In this document: positions 21,780 to 33,071 of the stretch, in pieces
How positions within the stretch are numbered: the first letter of the stretch is position 1
Layout of the letters: the number at the start of each line of letters is the position of its first letter
Assembly (NCBI RefSeq): GCF_030265065.1
Contig: NC_080411.1
Coordinates: 43,426,001-43,490,000 of the forward strand
DNA length: 64,000 nt
Source: Corythoichthys intestinalis
Lineage: Eukaryota > Chordata > Actinopteri > Syngnathiformes > Syngnathidae
Direction: 5' to 3'
Notes under the pieces: model-generated
Databases searched by the model: none
The model's input: only the letters and a program-made list of their open reading frames with translations
Told to the model about the DNA's origin: nothing
Position numbers and translations under genes: made by a program

Positions 21780-24700
21780 TCAACGGACGCCACCGGGCGG
21801 CCTGCCCGGTTTCCCAGGGTTGGCAGCGTAGAAATCCCGCAAGAGGGACGGGTCCAGAATTAGAGTACGGGAGATCCACGACCTCTCCTCAGGGCCATAG
21901 CCCACCCAGTCCACCAGAAACTGGAACCCACGGCCCCGAGGACGGACATCCAGAATCTTTGAGACTGCAAACGCGGGGTGGCCATCAATGAGAAGGGGCG
22001 GGGGAGGTGCAACGGCAGGAGGACACAGGTCACTGGAGCTAACAGGCTTGAGAAGGGAAACGTGAAAGGTGGGGTGTACATTCATGGATGCCGGGAGGTC
22101 CAACCGAACGGCAGATGGGTTGATGATCTTGGTTATTTTGTAGGGGCCCACGAAGCGGGGGGCAAGTTTGCGTGACTCCACTTGCAGGGGGAGGTCCCGG
22201 GCGGACAACCAGACCTCCTGTCCCACCTTGTATTCTGGAGCTGGCGAACGATGGAGATCAGCCAGTCTCTTGTTTTTCTCGGCAGTGCGACCGAGGGCAG
22301 CCCTCACAGACTTCCAGATGTCCCTAATTCTGCCGACATGGTCCTTCACAGCAGGAACAGCTATTTCCTTTTCCTGCTCCGGCAACAATGGAGGCTCAAA
22401 ACCATTACACGCCATGAAAGGGGACATACCAGTGGCCGAGCAGATGAGCGAATTATGTGCATACTCAACCCATGGGAGGAAAGTGCTCCAGGAGACAGGA
22501 TGGTGGGCGCTGACACAACGCAGAGCAGCCTCTAGGTCCTGGTTGGCCCTTTCCGTCTGGCCGTTGGTCTGGGGATGGTATCCCGAAGAGAGACTGGCTG
22601 TCGCTCCCACTGCCTTGCAGAACTCTTTCCATACCACCGAGGAGAACTGGGGACCACGGTCGGAAACTATGTCTAAAGGGAGGCCATGAAGCCTGAAAAC
22701 ATGCTTGACCAAGAGATTGGCGGTTTCAAGAGCAGAGGGTAGTTTGGGAAGGGGAATATTGTGAACAGACTTGGAAAAACGATCGATAATGGTAAGGATA
22801 ACTGTATTACCTTCAGAAGGAGGCAGACCGGTTACAAAATCCACAGCAATGTGGGACCAAGGTCTACTGGGAACAGGGAGGGGGCATAACAGACCAGCAG
22901 GCGGCTGATGGGAGGCCTTCCCTCGAGCACAGATCGCGCAGGCTTTGACAAAGTCACGAGCATCTTTGGCCATGCCTGGCCACCAGAATGATCGGCGAAG
23001 GAAACTGAGGGTCCTATGAACCCCAGGGTGGCAGGTTAGCTTGGACGAGTGGCCCCATTCTAGGACTTGAGATCGTGCAACAGAAGGGACATATAAGCGA
23101 TTCGGGGGACCGTTTCCTGGATCTGGATCAGCCTTCTGAGCTTCCCTGACCAATGATGTAATTTCCCATCTTGCAGCGCCAACCATGCAGGACGAGGGAA
23201 GAATGGGTTCAGGGTCACCTGAGCTTTGACATGGTGAATGCAGCCGTGAAAGTGCATCAGCCTTTCCATTACGTGAACCGGGGCGGTATGACAATGAAAA
23301 ATTAAACCTGGCAAGGAACAGTGACCAGCGTGCTTGTCGGGGGTTGAGTCGTTGTGCGGATTGGATGTAGGAGAGGTTTTTGTGATCTGTCCAGATAAGG
23401 AATGGGAACTTAGCACCTTCCAGCCAGTGACGCCATTCCTGCAGGGCCAGAACAATCGCCAGCAGTTCCCGGTTTCCGACATCATAGTTCCTCTCAGCAG
23501 GGCTGAGCCGCCGGGAGAAAAAGGCACATGGATGCAGCTTCTGGGTGGTGGGATCACGCTGGGACAAGATGGCCCCAACACCGGTGTCAGACGCATCCAC
23601 CTCCACCACAAATTGGCGTGAGGTGTCTGGGTGTTTGAGGATAGGGGCAGAGGTGAAGAGTGACTTTAGCTGGGAAAACGCCTTACCAGCAGCTTCAGGC
23701 CAGGCAAAGGGGTGTTTGGTGGAGGTGAGCTGAGTCAGCGGGAGAGCCACTTTGCTGTAGCCCCGGATGAAGCGACGATAGAAATTTGCGAAGCCCAAGA
23801 ATCTCTGAAGGTCCTTACGGGTATTGGGAGTAGGCCAATCAACGACTGCCTTGATCTTTATTGGGTCTGGTTTGAGTTGCCCCTGGGCGATTATGTAACC
23901 CAAAAAGCTAACCGAGGACACATGGAATTCACACTTTACCGGTTTAACAAAAAGCCTGTTCTCCAGGAGCCTCTGCAAGACCATCCTGACATGATGCCGA
24001 TGTTCCTCTAACGATCGTGAAAACACAAGTATGTCATCTAGGTAGATAAACACAAAACGGTTAAGAATATCACGAAAGATATCATTCATGAGTCGTTGGA
24101 AAACAGCAGGAGCATTTGTGAGACCAAAAGGCATTACTAAATATTCAAAATGACCAAGGGGAGTGTTGAATGCCGTCTTCCACTCATCCCCCTCACGGAT
24201 TCGGACGAGATGATATGCAGTTCGGAGATCCAGCTTTGTGAACAACCTGGCGTGACTGAAGGGCTCAAAAGAAGGGTCAATTAGAGGCAAAGGGTACTTA
24301 TCTTTTATTGTTATCTGGTTTAGGCTGTGATAATCAATGCATGGCCGCAGGCCGCCATCCTTCTTGCCCACGAAGAAGAAACCTGCGCCGACAGGGGAGG
24401 AAGAGGGACGGATGATACCAGAAGCCAAGGAGTCTCTGATGTAGTCTTCCATAGCAGTCCTCTCGGGACCGGATATGTTGTAAAGTCTGCTTGTCGGAAG
24501 GGGAGCCCCCGGTAGGAGACTAATGGCACAATCATAGGGGCGATGTGGAGGCAGAGTGTGGGCGAGGTCCTTGCTGAACACTGTTGCCAAGTCATGGTAC
24601 TCAGGGGGCACATTGGAGAGGTCAGGAGGCTCTGGAGGATGGGCCGGCTCTTTGGCCGCTCTGCCAAATGCGTTTGCTGAGTCAAGGCATTCCTGGTGGC

Positions 24701-26030
24701 AGCGATTGCTCCACCCCACAATCTTCCCTGCTGTCCAGTTAATGTTAGGGTTGTGAAGTTTGAGCCAGGGGAGACCAAGGATGACATGTGCTACTGGAGA
24801 GGAGATAATAAACAATTGTATTGACTCATGATGATTTCCCGAGACCTTGAGCATGAGAGGAATGGTGCGATGAGTTACAGAAAACAGTTTTCTACCATCC
24901 ACTGCTTCTACTACTTTGGGGGTCTTGAGGGGTTCGAGAGGGATTTTAGCTTGATTTGCAAAACCTTCATCCATAAAACTGTCATCAGCACCAGAATCAA
25001 TAAATACCTGAAGTGGCCTAGAGTCCAGACCATGAGAGATACTAGCAGGGAGTATGAGTCGCGACTGCGGGCAGGATTCGGAGGAGGTTTGGCTCACCAG
25101 GGTACTCCGTTTTATCCGGTGAGCCCGGTCTTTTGGCTGTGCAGGGCAGGTGATTGTAGGGTGTCCGATTTGCCCAAGTTCCATGGGTTCTTCCAACTGA
25201 AGAGGTGTTGTCGGTTGCAGAGTGTCACTGGGAGATGGTTTGATGTTATCGGCAGAGTGTGACAGGAGTGGTGGAAACAGACGTGACTTGACAGCTTTCT
25301 CCCTCTTACGTTCTCTGATGCGATTATCTATCTTTATTGCTAAGGAAATTAGCTCCTCCAGAGTGGAAGGCTCATCCCGTGTGGCCAGTTCATCCTTTAT
25401 TTCATCTGCCAAATTACGCAAAAAGACAGATATCAAAGCCAGCTCACCCCAGCCACTTTCTGCAGCGAGAATACGAAAAGCAATAGAGAAATCCGCCACT
25501 GATTTGGAACCCTGCTGGAGGGAAAACAGGCGGTTTCTGGCTTCTCTCCCATGGACAGGGTGATCAAATACCTTGCGTAGTTCTCCAGAAAATGCGTCGA
25601 AAGAGCTCAGCACCGGAGAATTCCTCTCCCAAAGTGCGGTTGCCCATTGACCAGCCTTCCCTCTCAGCAGGTTAATACAAAAAGCAACCTTAGCAGCATC
25701 AGAGGCATAACTAGAAGGCTGTAAATCAAACACGAGGTTGCAATTAAGCAAAAAACGACCACATGAACCCAACCCCCCAGTATAACACTCAGGAGTCGGT
25801 ATAAATACGTCTGGCTGAAGTGGGGGTGATGGCCCACCATTAAATTTACTCACGGGCACGTTAGGTCCGGCCCTGGGAGGCTGCGAGAGTTGCGTCTTGA
25901 CCTGCTGCAGGTCCATAGAAATTGTCCGCAGCGTCTCTGCAAAGCTATGTAGCATCTGTTCATGATTACCCAGCATGTGCCCTTGGTGTCCAAGGGCCTC
26001 CTGAAAGCCATTGGCGGTCGCTTGGTCCAT
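21780..26030 (-). CDS. Gag-Pol polyprotein of Gypsy element C, with chromodomain
   Basis: A single frame of 1416 codons starts [14 protein letters not shown]. In order it holds: a gag domain of the sushi/PEG10-like type (residues about 60-230), an aspartic protease with [10 protein letters not shown] (about 345), and reverse transcriptase with YLDDIL (about 640). RNase H follows with [12 protein letters not shown], then the integrase HHCC region and DDE core ([29 protein letters not shown]). A C-terminal chromodomain ([15 protein letters not shown]) ends the protein. Chromodomains of this class bind modified histones and guide integration. Mammalian PEG10/RTL genes derive from the gag of related elements. 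The frame is whole; expression is unknown. Confidence 0.93.
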   Translation of the reverse strand: MDQATANGFQEALGHQGHMLGNHEQMLHSFAETLRTISMDLQQVKTQLSQPPRAGPNVPVSKFNGGPSPPLQPDVFIPTPECYTGGLGSCGRFLLNCNLVFDLQPSSYASDAAKVAFCINLLRGKAGQWATALWERNSPVLSSFDAFSGELRKVFDHPVHGREARNRLFSLQQGSKSVADFSIAFRILAAESGWGELALISVFLRNLADEIKDELATRDEPSTLEELISLAIKIDNRIRERKREKAVKSRLFPPLLSHSADNIKPSPSDTLQPTTPLQLEEPMELGQIGHPTITCPAQPKDRAHRIKRSTLVSQTSSESCPQSRLILPASISHGLDSRPLQVFIDSGADDSFMDEGFANQAKIPLEPLKTPKVVEAVDGRKLFSVTHRTIPLMLKVSGNHHESIQLFIISSPVAHVILGLPWLKLHNPNINWTAGKIVGWSNRCHQECLDSANAFGRAAKEPAHPPEPPDLSNVPPEYHDLATVFSKDLAHTLPPHRPYDCAISLLPGAPLPTSRLYNISGPERTAMEDYIRDSLASGIIRPSSSPVGAGFFFVGKKDGGLRPCIDYHSLNQITIKDKYPLPLIDPSFEPFSHARLFTKLDLRTAYHLVRIREGDEWKTAFNTPLGHFEYLVMPFGLTNAPAVFQRLMNDIFRDILNRFVFIYLDDILVFSRSLEEHRHHVRMVLQRLLENRLFVKPVKCEFHVSSVSFLGYIIAQGQLKPDPIKIKAVVDWPTPNTRKDLQRFLGFANFYRRFIRGYSKVALPLTQLTSTKHPFAWPEAAGKAFSQLKSLFTSAPILKHPDTSRQFVVEVDASDTGVGAILSQRDPTTQKLHPCAFFSRRLSPAERNYDVGNRELLAIVLALQEWRHWLEGAKFPFLIWTDHKNLSYIQSAQRLNPRQARWSLFLARFNFSLSYRPGSRNGKADALSRLHSPCQSSGDPEPILPSSCMVGAARWEITSLVREAQKADPDPGNGPPNRLYVPSVARSQVLEWGHSSKLTCHPGVHRTLSFLRRSFWWPGMAKDARDFVKACAICARGKASHQPPAGLLCPLPVPSRPWSHIAVDFVTGLPPSEGNTVILTIIDRFSKSVHNIPLPKLPSALETANLLVKHVFRLHGLPLDIVSDRGPQFSSVVWKEFCKAVGATASLSSGYHPQTNGQTERANQDLEAALRCVSAHHPVSWSTFLPWVEYAHNSLICSATGMSPFMACNGFEPPLLPEQEKEIAVPAVKDHVGRIRDIWKSVRAALGRTAEKNKRLADLHRSPAPEYKVGQEVWLSARDLPLQVESRKLAPRFVGPYKITKIINPSAVRLDLPASMNVHPTFHVSLLKPVSSSDLCPPAVAPPPPLLIDGHPAFAVSKILDVRPRGRGFQFLVDWVGYGPEERSWISRTLILDPSLLRDFYAANPGKPGRPPGGVR

Positions 26031-26050
26031 TTTGTATGGCCAGATGATTA

Positions 26051-26497
26051 TGTTAAGGCAGGCTAGGCGAAGGCGATGCGGACCAAAGTGCGACCCGGAA
26101 GCTGAAGTAGAGTGAAATGGTATTTATTAAAGACATGCAAGGTGTGGAGTGGCTGGAAGGGTTGATGATCCAGGTTGTGACTGTGGCAGGCGGCGTTTTT
26201 CTGTCAGGAGGCCTGGCTGGGTGAGTGTCCTGAAGGCAAAAGATAAAATCAATGAAGCTTTCAAAAACAAGAGTCAAAAGACCACAGACTTGAGTTGACC
26301 GATGTACCAATGGTGACTGGCAGAATCATCTGGCACCTGCTTGCTGCCCGGGCCGCTCCTTATAAGCAGTGTTGATTAATGATGAGCTGCAGGTGCACTC
26401 CGAGGTGAGCCAGGTTAAAGCTGATACCATTATTCAAAACAGGAAGTGTCATAACAATAAAAGCCAGCAGAGGGGAGTGTGGGCAAGGACCACCACA
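26051..26497 (-). repeat. 5' LTR of Gypsy element C
   Basis: This 447-bp LTR is of the same length as the 3' LTR, with about two differences. It would supply the promoter for the minus-strand transcript. Confidence 0.92.
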
Positions 26498-26596
26498 AAG
26501 TAGTGAGTAATGTAAGTAATTACTTTTTTAAAGTAACATGCCCAACACTGTCCGGGACCTGTCCACGTGCCGTCATCCTTGCACTGCCATATGTAC

Positions 26597-26834
26597 TGTA
26601 ACGTTGATAAAAGTCAACCGTTGAATCAGATTGCAATTCTTTATTTGTGGGAACTTACTGAACAACACGACTGCTATCTGCCGCAGCCAACGCACCAATA
26701 ACCCGCCAGAACAAACGTAAACACAGGAAGGCACGTCCCTCGCTCTCCCGCACCTCCCTCACCGCTCTACGTCATGCCGTGCATTCAGGAACACTTGCAA
26801 ACACCCCCGCCACATTATAACCCGATTCGTTACA
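26597..26834 (-). repeat. Solo LTR candidate
   Basis: The 238-bp segment starts 'tgtaacg' and ends 'cgttaca'. It is flanked by the 4-bp repeat 'gtac' (26593-26596 and 26835-26838). An 'aataaa' motif on the minus strand suggests orientation. No internal coding region adjoins it, as expected after LTR-LTR recombination. The family is unknown. Confidence 0.55.
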
Positions 26835-26944
26835 GTACATTGCATTCCGGCACCTTATGATTTACAAATTAAGCACTGTTCCACAACAGTTGGCAGCTCT
26901 GCTTTGACAAAGTCATCGGTCATCTATCCAAAAATCACACTTAC

Positions 26945-27156
26945 TTTTTGGCAAATCCTTGATCATAAGCAGACCGGTTGAGGAAGCAGGCATCTTCGAA
27001 GTCTTTGTAGCAGAGAACACGACTCGATGATGATGTGAAATTCATTTACTTAGTGCGAACAAAAGATGTCCATTTACGTGCCCTGCTATCCTTCAGCCAC
27101 TCATACAACTTTTCTTTAGATTGAGAACAATACATCGCCACACACCTCCGTGGCAT
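26945..27156 (-). pseudogene. THAP-domain first exon, relic
   Basis: The minus-strand frame starts MPRRCVAMYCSQSKEK, with the paired cysteines of a C2CH THAP finger and the conserved tryptophan in KWTSF. It ends at a GT donor (26944) after QGFAKK. A stop codon lies after FVRTK. The second metal pair reads CYKDF where CxxHF is expected. THAP domains bind DNA and occur in P-element-type transposases. The copy is dead. Confidence 0.65.
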
Positions 27157-27239
27157 CTTACCGAGAAGCAATGCAACAATACTGTGTATATGGCAGACTT
27201 CCCTCGCAGTTCTCGGTGTGACGTCATTTCCGAAGATTG

Positions 27240-28040
27240 TCGAAGAAAAGAATTTTCGTTGTCAAGGGCGTTGCTATGGGTTAAACAAAGAATCTGGAAG
27301 GGTTGCGTTAAAAAAAATAACGAAAATATGCTTATAATTGTTTAGCCATTGATATTATTCAAAAACATGGTTGGCCAACCTTACTTCACATTTGGTCTCT
27401 AATTGTAAATTATTATTTTTATTTAATTATTTTGGCTCATTTCAATTTATATCATTTATATGGGACATTAATTTTCTCTAACTTCAGTTGAAGTCGGGAT
27501 GGACAAACGAAGGCTTTCCAAAACAACCACTTTTGAGACAATTGCCCGAAATTGATTCACTGCTCCGAGGCATTTGAAAAACTGCAATAGAGCTCTATCT
27601 GCTGGACAAACCTGTGCACATTTCTTTTAAAAACTAAAGTTCTCAAATTCACTAAACTGCCATATTATGAGCTTCAGCATTACATATGTTCAATAGAAAT
27701 CAGTAAATGACACCTCTCTTTCAGCTGTGGCATTGTGTCGTCATCAAGAGTAATTTACACATTTAAAGTTGACCTTTATGCCTGTGTCATTGCTTTGTCT
27801 ATGAATACGTGTTCAAAGCAGTATTTGTAATACGCGACAATGATAGTCTTGTAAGTGGCTAGTCCTAGATGTTGAAGACTAACTCTGTATTGTTATATGT
27901 ATTTTATAAGTACTGTAATACAGAGCAGTAAGTAACAGTTCTTGTGAATATGTGTACTGTATTATATATTGCATAGTATACGGATTTCTACTATCATAAA
28001 ATGGAAATAATTGAGCCAAATGAAAGGAAGGAAAGGTTTG
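27240..28040. other. Unassigned AT-rich sequence
   Basis: No gene or known repeat end was recognised between the THAP relic and the hAT C-terminal fragment. Confidence 0.4.
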
Positions 28041-28044
28041 ACCA

Positions 28045-28165
28045 ATACTTTTTATTTAGAAAAAAAAAGTATCATTTCTACAGTGCTTGCTTTCAAACTG
28101 CTCATGCGCTGATTCACAACCTCTCCAGCTTTTGAGAAGACCCGCTCGTAAGGTGTGTGCGTGTT
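28045..28165 (-). pseudogene. hAT transposase C-terminal dimerisation fragment
   Basis: On the minus strand the sequence reads TPYERVFSKAGEVVNQRMSS, then LKASTVEMILF. This is the end of the hAT dimerisation domain, where related proteins read PCERVFSKAGE. About 40 codons remain, and no upstream domain is visible. A duplicated short repeat follows at 28188-28257. Confidence 0.75.
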
Positions 28166-28187
28166 ATGTGTCATATGCAGTGCTTAA

Positions 28188-28257
28188 ATGTGCTATGAAA
28201 TACCACAGTAAGTGACTTTAAAATGTGCTATGAAATACCACAGTAAGTGACTTTAAA
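28188..28257. repeat. Tandem pair of a 36-bp unit, also found at 55612-55650
   Basis: The unit 'gtgctatgaaataccacagt' plus 'aagtgactttaaaatg' stands twice in a row here. It appears once in the opposite orientation at about 55612-55650. Confidence 0.8.
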
Positions 28258-28302
28258 ATGACCATGATTTGGTCTAGTATATACAACCCATATACTGTAT
28301 AT

Positions 28303-29630
28303 ATGGCGGGAAAACACTCAGGTAGTTGAAGTTCCGCTGTGAGACCCCCAGTTTGGCCAAATTCAAAATTGTCCAATATGCATGTGTATTACATCATTGG
28401 AAAGTAACATTTCAGTTATTTTCTGGGGGAAGAAACATTTTGAACAGGAGGGCATTAAAATTTTTTTTTTTTTTTTTTAAACAGCCAAACCCTAACTGGA
28501 GCTGAGAGCAAGCGAGAACAAAATTAAAGACGCCATTATTTTAACGAGATATTATCGCTTATTACCTTGTTTCGATCCAAAAACTCCATGTAGCATGTAT
28601 CATCAAGTGTCAAGACACAGATGTGAATGGCCACAGCCGAAACACAGACAAGACTGAAAAAGCAGTTTCTACTCTTGCACTCCACTTGAAAAAAAACTGC
28701 TGTATTTTAAGCCAAAACAACAGTTTTATTTGAAAGAACAATATGTCTATATTCTGCCATAACGGATTCATGGCGCATTAAGCCCCTGAACTATTTTTAA
28801 TTTGTCTGTTTTAACCTGAAAACCCGTTTACAGACGTCGCACAACCGCTTTTGTTTCAACCCAGCCATAAAAAGAAGGTAATTAATTATATTTATTATTC
28901 AAAATTTCTGCCGTTATAGTTTTAGAATCATTAATTGATGTCTTATATTTCGTTAGAAAAACAACTTTAAAAAATTATTCACTCACATATTTTAAACTTT
29001 TAAACAAATTATGTCACAATGAAAAAAATGGCGTCTGTAAAAAAGTCACGGATATTCACCTCATAACTATCGCTTAATTGTATTTTTTTTTGTTACTGTC
29101 GCATTTTCTCCGATATGTTAGATGATTAATAATCAATCCAAACAAAGAAAAATTGGAAAAAAAAAAAAAAAAAACGTTTAAAAGGATAAATATATGAAAA
29201 GGAAAATCTCGACCACTCCTTGATGTCTGCGATTTCTGCATCGCGACCCTTGTTATATTACCATGTTCCACCCATAAAATCCCCCCAAAAATCCAGCTGT
29301 GGCCATTCACAGCTGTGTCTTGACACTCAGTGATACATGCTAAATTGAGTTTTTGGATCAAAACAAGGTAAGTACGCGATAATATCTCAATAAAGGCATG
29401 CCGTCTGTAATTCTGCTCTCGTGTGTTCTCACCACCAGATAGGGTTTTGCTGTTTAAAAAACTTTTTCTTTTTTTAAATGCCCTCTTGTTCAAAAATTTT
29501 CATCTCCCAGAAAATTGAGATTTTAAGCTTTCGAATGATGTATCACGCATGCATATCAGACAATTTCAAAAGTTGGCTAAATCAGGGGTCTCAGAGCGGA
29601 ACTTTAAGTCACCTGAGTGTTTTCCGCCAT
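28303..29630. mobile_element. Foldback-type element with arms of about 350 bp
   Basis: The segment begins 'atggcgggaaaacactcagg' and ends with its inverse 'tgagtgttttccgccat'. Similarity between the two arms continues for about 350 bp on each side, including matched oligo-T/A tracts. The middle (about 28650-29280) has no recognisable gene. The flanks are TA-rich, so a short target duplication cannot be read safely. Confidence 0.75.
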
Positions 29631-29631
29631 G

Positions 29632-29647
29632 TATATATATATATATA

Positions 29648-29708
<61 letters not shown>
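29632..29708. repeat. (TA)n/(TG)n microsatellite
   Basis: An AT-dinucleotide tract with a short TG interruption lies between the foldback element and the Tc1 element. Confidence 0.95.
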
Positions 29709-29709
<1 letters not shown>

Positions 29710-29710
<1 letters not shown>

Positions 29711-31158
29711 TGTGCTCAAAAGTTTACATACACTTGTGAAGAACATAATGTCATGGCTCTCTTGAGTTTCCAGTTATTTCTACAACTCTGATTTTTCTCC
29801 GATAGAGTGATTGGAACAGATACTTCTTTGTCACAAAAAAGTTTGGTTCTTTTATGACTTTATTATGGGTTAACAGAAAAAGTGATCAAATCTGCTGGGT
29901 CAAAAATATACATACAGCAACACGAATTAACAATTTCTTGTGGGTGATTATTGACCTGAACAATCATTGACTTGAACAAGTCAGGAAAGTCACTTGGAGC
30001 CATTTCAAAGCAGCTGCAGGTCCCAAGAGCAACAGTGCAAACAATTCTTTGTAAGTATAAAGTGCATGGCACTGTTTTGTCACTGCCACGATCAGGAAGA
30101 AAACGCAAGCTGTCACCTGCTGCTGAGAGAAAATTGGTCAGGAGGGTAAAGATTGAACCGAGAATCACCAAAAAGCAGCTCTGCCAAGAATTAGAAGCTG
30201 CTGGAACACAGGTGTCAGTGTCCACAGTCAAGCGTGTTTTGTATCTCCATGGACTGAGAGGCTGCCGTGCAAGAAGGAAGCCCTTGCTCCAAAAGCGGCA
30301 CCTTAAGGTTCGACTTAAGTTTGCTGCTGATCACATGGACAAAGATAAGACCTTCTGGAGGAAAGTTCTGTAGTCAGACGAAACAAAAATCGAGCTGTTT
30401 GGCCACAATGCCTAGCAATATGTTTGGAAGAGAAAAGGTGAGGCCTTTAACCCCAAGTACACCATGCCTACCGTCAAGCACGGTGGTGGTAGTATTATGC
30501 TGTGGGGCTGTTTTGCTACCAATGGAACTGGTGCTATACAGAGAGTAAATGGGATAATGAAGAAGGAGGATTACCTTCAAATTCTTCAAGATAACCTAAC
30601 GTCATCAGCCCGAAGATTGGGTCTTGGGCGCAGTTGGGTGTTCCAACAGGACAATGACCCCAAACACACATCAAAAGTGGTAATGGAATGGCTAAATCAG
30701 GCTAGAATTAAGGTTTTCGAATGGCCTTCCCAAAGTCCTGACTTGAACTTGTGGACAATGCTGAAAAAACAAGTCCATGTCAGACAGCCATCAAATTTAA
30801 CTGAACTGCACCAATTCTGTCAAGAGGAGTGGTCAAAGATTCAACCAGAAGCTTGCCAGAAGCTTGTGGATGGCTACCAAAAGCGCCTAATTGAAGTGAA
30901 AATGGCCAAGGGACATGTTACCAAATATTAGCACTGCTGTATGTATATTTTTGACCCAGCAGATTTGATCACTTTTTTCTGTTCACCCATAATAAAGTCA
31001 TAAAAGAACCAAACTTCATGAATGTTTTTTGTGACAAAAAGGTATCTGTTCCAATCACTCTATCAGAGAAAAATCAGAGTTGTAGAAATAACTGGAAACT
31101 CAAGAGAGCCATGACATTATGTTCTTCACAAGTGTATGTAAACTTTTGACCACAACTG
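29710..31158 (+). mobile_element. Tc1-like transposon with long TIRs
   Basis: Inverted repeats of about 215-235 bp lie at each end, starting 'tgtgctcaaaagtttacata' at the left and its inverse 'tatgtaaacttttgaccaca' at the right. A TA dinucleotide follows the right end. The arms enclose one transposase gene. The long arms fit the IR/DR class of fish Tc1 elements. The transposase is inactive. Confidence 0.92.
29972..30931 (+). pseudogene. Tc1-like transposase, broken
   Basis: The paired helix-turn-helix region (SLGAISKQLQVPRATVQTI, KKQLCQELEAAGTQVSVSTV) is followed by the catalytic domain with [10 protein letters not shown] (first D) and QQDNDPKHTS (second D). Two TAG stops lie at 30371 and about 30413. 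The first replaces the tryptophan before SDETK. The expected PIEN block with the catalytic glutamate is missing: the text reads DLNLW instead of DLNPIENLW, an in-frame loss of 12 bases. The C-terminus MAKGHVTKY is normal. The frame is otherwise continuous. Confidence 0.92.
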
Positions 31159-32757
31159 TATATATATACACACGTTTTTTAAAAATCATACTTTCAGGAA
31201 AAAAAAGAAAAAAACATGTCTTATATGTATCTCTTTCCAATGCTAAATCTGAAGAAATACATAGAACACACACACGCACAAAAAAAAAAAAAACGGGGGG
31301 GGGGGGGCTACTTCGCGGTTTTCCACTTATCGCGGTGGGTTCTGGTCCCCATTAACCGCGGAGTTTTCAATTTTGTTTTCAAAAGTTCAATATCGTCTGG
31401 TAAAAACGCCAGCTTGTCAAAAAAACATTTTCCTGAGTGGGAGGAGCGGATGAACGTTCCCATTCCAATGGCGTACTGCAAGCAACACGTCACTTCCACT
31501 CATTAATATTCATGACATTAGCTACTGTTGCTAAGTAGGGACAAGCCACCATTTGTCCCTAATAGGAAATGAATTGGCGATATTACAATCCTAATAATTG
31601 TCACCTTAACATATTTAGACTGGTGAACGGAGGAGGAGGACCGGCCGTATTGTCAAGCAGTTGACGGAAGCACACACCAAGCTCATATTTTCCGATCATT
31701 TACATCTTCATTTCATTGGTAAGCCTCACCTTTTCCCTTTTTTTTCCCCACCTGCTTTAACATTCTTGGAACCCTTGTTGATTTCTTTCGCAAGAAAATC
31801 CGCCGTGTGTCCGTCTTACGGGATAATAATGAAATTGCGACACTGTCATAAATCGTCGCATTTCAATCATTTCGTTGGCTGTGAAAAAAAAAAAAAAAAA
31901 GGCAAGTCTAAATTTTAAGTCAGATGTAAAGATCGTGTGTAGAAGCGATTGTATATCGAGGTACCACTATAGTTTCTTTTTTTATTTGCTTATTAATTTG
32001 TCCATGTTGGGTCGGGAGGAAGCACTGCCACATGATTGCACTCATTCAAGTGTGGCTGGTGAAATGACAAACTGCCTCAGAAGGAGCAGCAAGTTTGTAA
32101 CATACTGCCTGTTTGTATATTTAAAAAAAAAAAAAGTAACATGACACAAGTATATATTGGTGAATGTTGTCCTAGCCTGTATTTATAATGAATAAAATTC
32201 TTATCAAAACACCATATTCCATTTTGTTATTGCATGTACTTGTGCATGTGCTGGTGCTGTCTCGGGAAAACCAAAAGCCTGTCCATACCAATGCCCTCGG
32301 GCGGCACATTTCTTTTTCCGATCGTGTGATATTTCAAGTCATTTTGGAAATGCAAAAATCCATAAATCTAAAAATCCAATATTTAGAAGAAAATTTGCCG
32401 GCGAGCTATCTTACCAAAATTTGTGCCGAAAAATGCACCTCCTGCGTGAACTGCATCCTGTGACAGGAGCATGCCTACATCACTAGTACAGCTGTTAGAC
32501 TCAATATTTTCCGAACTAATGAAGCTACCTTCTTCTATGATCGCCACCACTGTTTGGATTGTCATCGAGCCTATACAGAAATGACTTTTGAACAATTTGG
32601 TAAAATAACACCGCTGTGGTGACCCTTCATTATATGTTCATAATTCACCCGTGGAACTTATGTGGGGAATGCTGTGTTCCAGGGGGGGAACTCTTTAGCC
32701 GTGCGCGTTCCGGCTGAGTGACTAGAGTCACGACAGACACGAGCGGCCTAACACGGC
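31159..32757. other. Unassigned sequence with short repeat scraps
   Basis: No supported gene was found. At 31311-31370 a 'ctacttcgcggttttccact' motif with 'ttatcgcgg' resembles the end of a common vertebrate DNA-element family, and 'atcgaggtaccactat' near 31957 resembles the end of another. Runs of G (31295-31307) and A are present. Frames such as 32188-32463 have no known domain. Confidence 0.4.
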
Positions 32758-32967
32758 TGTGATATAGTGGATATTATTGTGTTAGTTGTAATACAGGAGT
32801 TCGCCAGTAGATGGTATGCATGTAATTTAGATGTGTTATTGTTTGGGCATTACTCCTTGACTAAAAGAGAGTAAAGTGTTGTTGTGGAGAGTCACTTGGC
32901 AATACGTTGAGTAAAGTTGTACCAGCCAATAAAGGTGTCGTGTGGGTCATTCGGTCAAGATATAACA
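32758..32967 (+). repeat. 5' LTR of Gypsy element B
   Basis: The 210-bp LTR runs from 'tgtgatata' to 'gatataaca' and has a late 'aataaa' signal. Confidence 0.92.
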
Positions 32968-33071
32968 TCTTTTTTTGGCGACGAGGATCAACAAATGTTT
33001 GTGTGAGTTGGATTTTTGGACTTTATAAACGGAATTAATAGGAGGGGGAAAGTATTGAAGAAAGAAAAAAA

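Larger units (their letters stand above)
21322..26497 (-). mobile_element. Gypsy element C (sushi-like chromovirus), looks whole
   Basis: The 5176-bp LTR retrotransposon has two 447-bp LTRs that differ at about two positions. The target duplication is 5 bp ('aagta', 21317-21321 and 26498-26502). A purine tract 'gagagggggg' precedes the 3' LTR on the minus strand. The gag-pol frame is uninterrupted, and the element looks whole. The LTR similarity makes it one of the youngest insertions in the window. It sits inside a hAT element. Confidence 0.93.
20363..26550. mobile_element. hAT non-autonomous element split by Gypsy element C
   Basis: The ends are 'cagtgttggg' and 'cccaacactg', with the perfect 8-bp duplication 'tccgggac' at 20355-20362 and 26551-26558. 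Without the retrotransposon at 21322-26497 the element is about 1 kb. Its right end matches 431-644. It has no transposase. Confidence 0.9.

Noticed and set aside
21860-25563. Plus- and minus-strand frames of 60-183 codons within Gypsy element C
   Set aside because: All lie over the 1416-codon gag-pol frame and share no known domain.
28303-29630. A CRISPR-like or microRNA cluster reading of the long inverted repeat
   Set aside because: Arms are single, long and imperfect, with no regular spacers; a foldback transposon explains them better.
29478-29791. Frame with a long YIYIYI stretch
   Set aside because: It is translation of a TA/TG microsatellite.
32188-32595. A possible host exon on either strand
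   Set aside because: The frames of 70-91 codons have no splice context, domain or similarity to anything recognised in the window.
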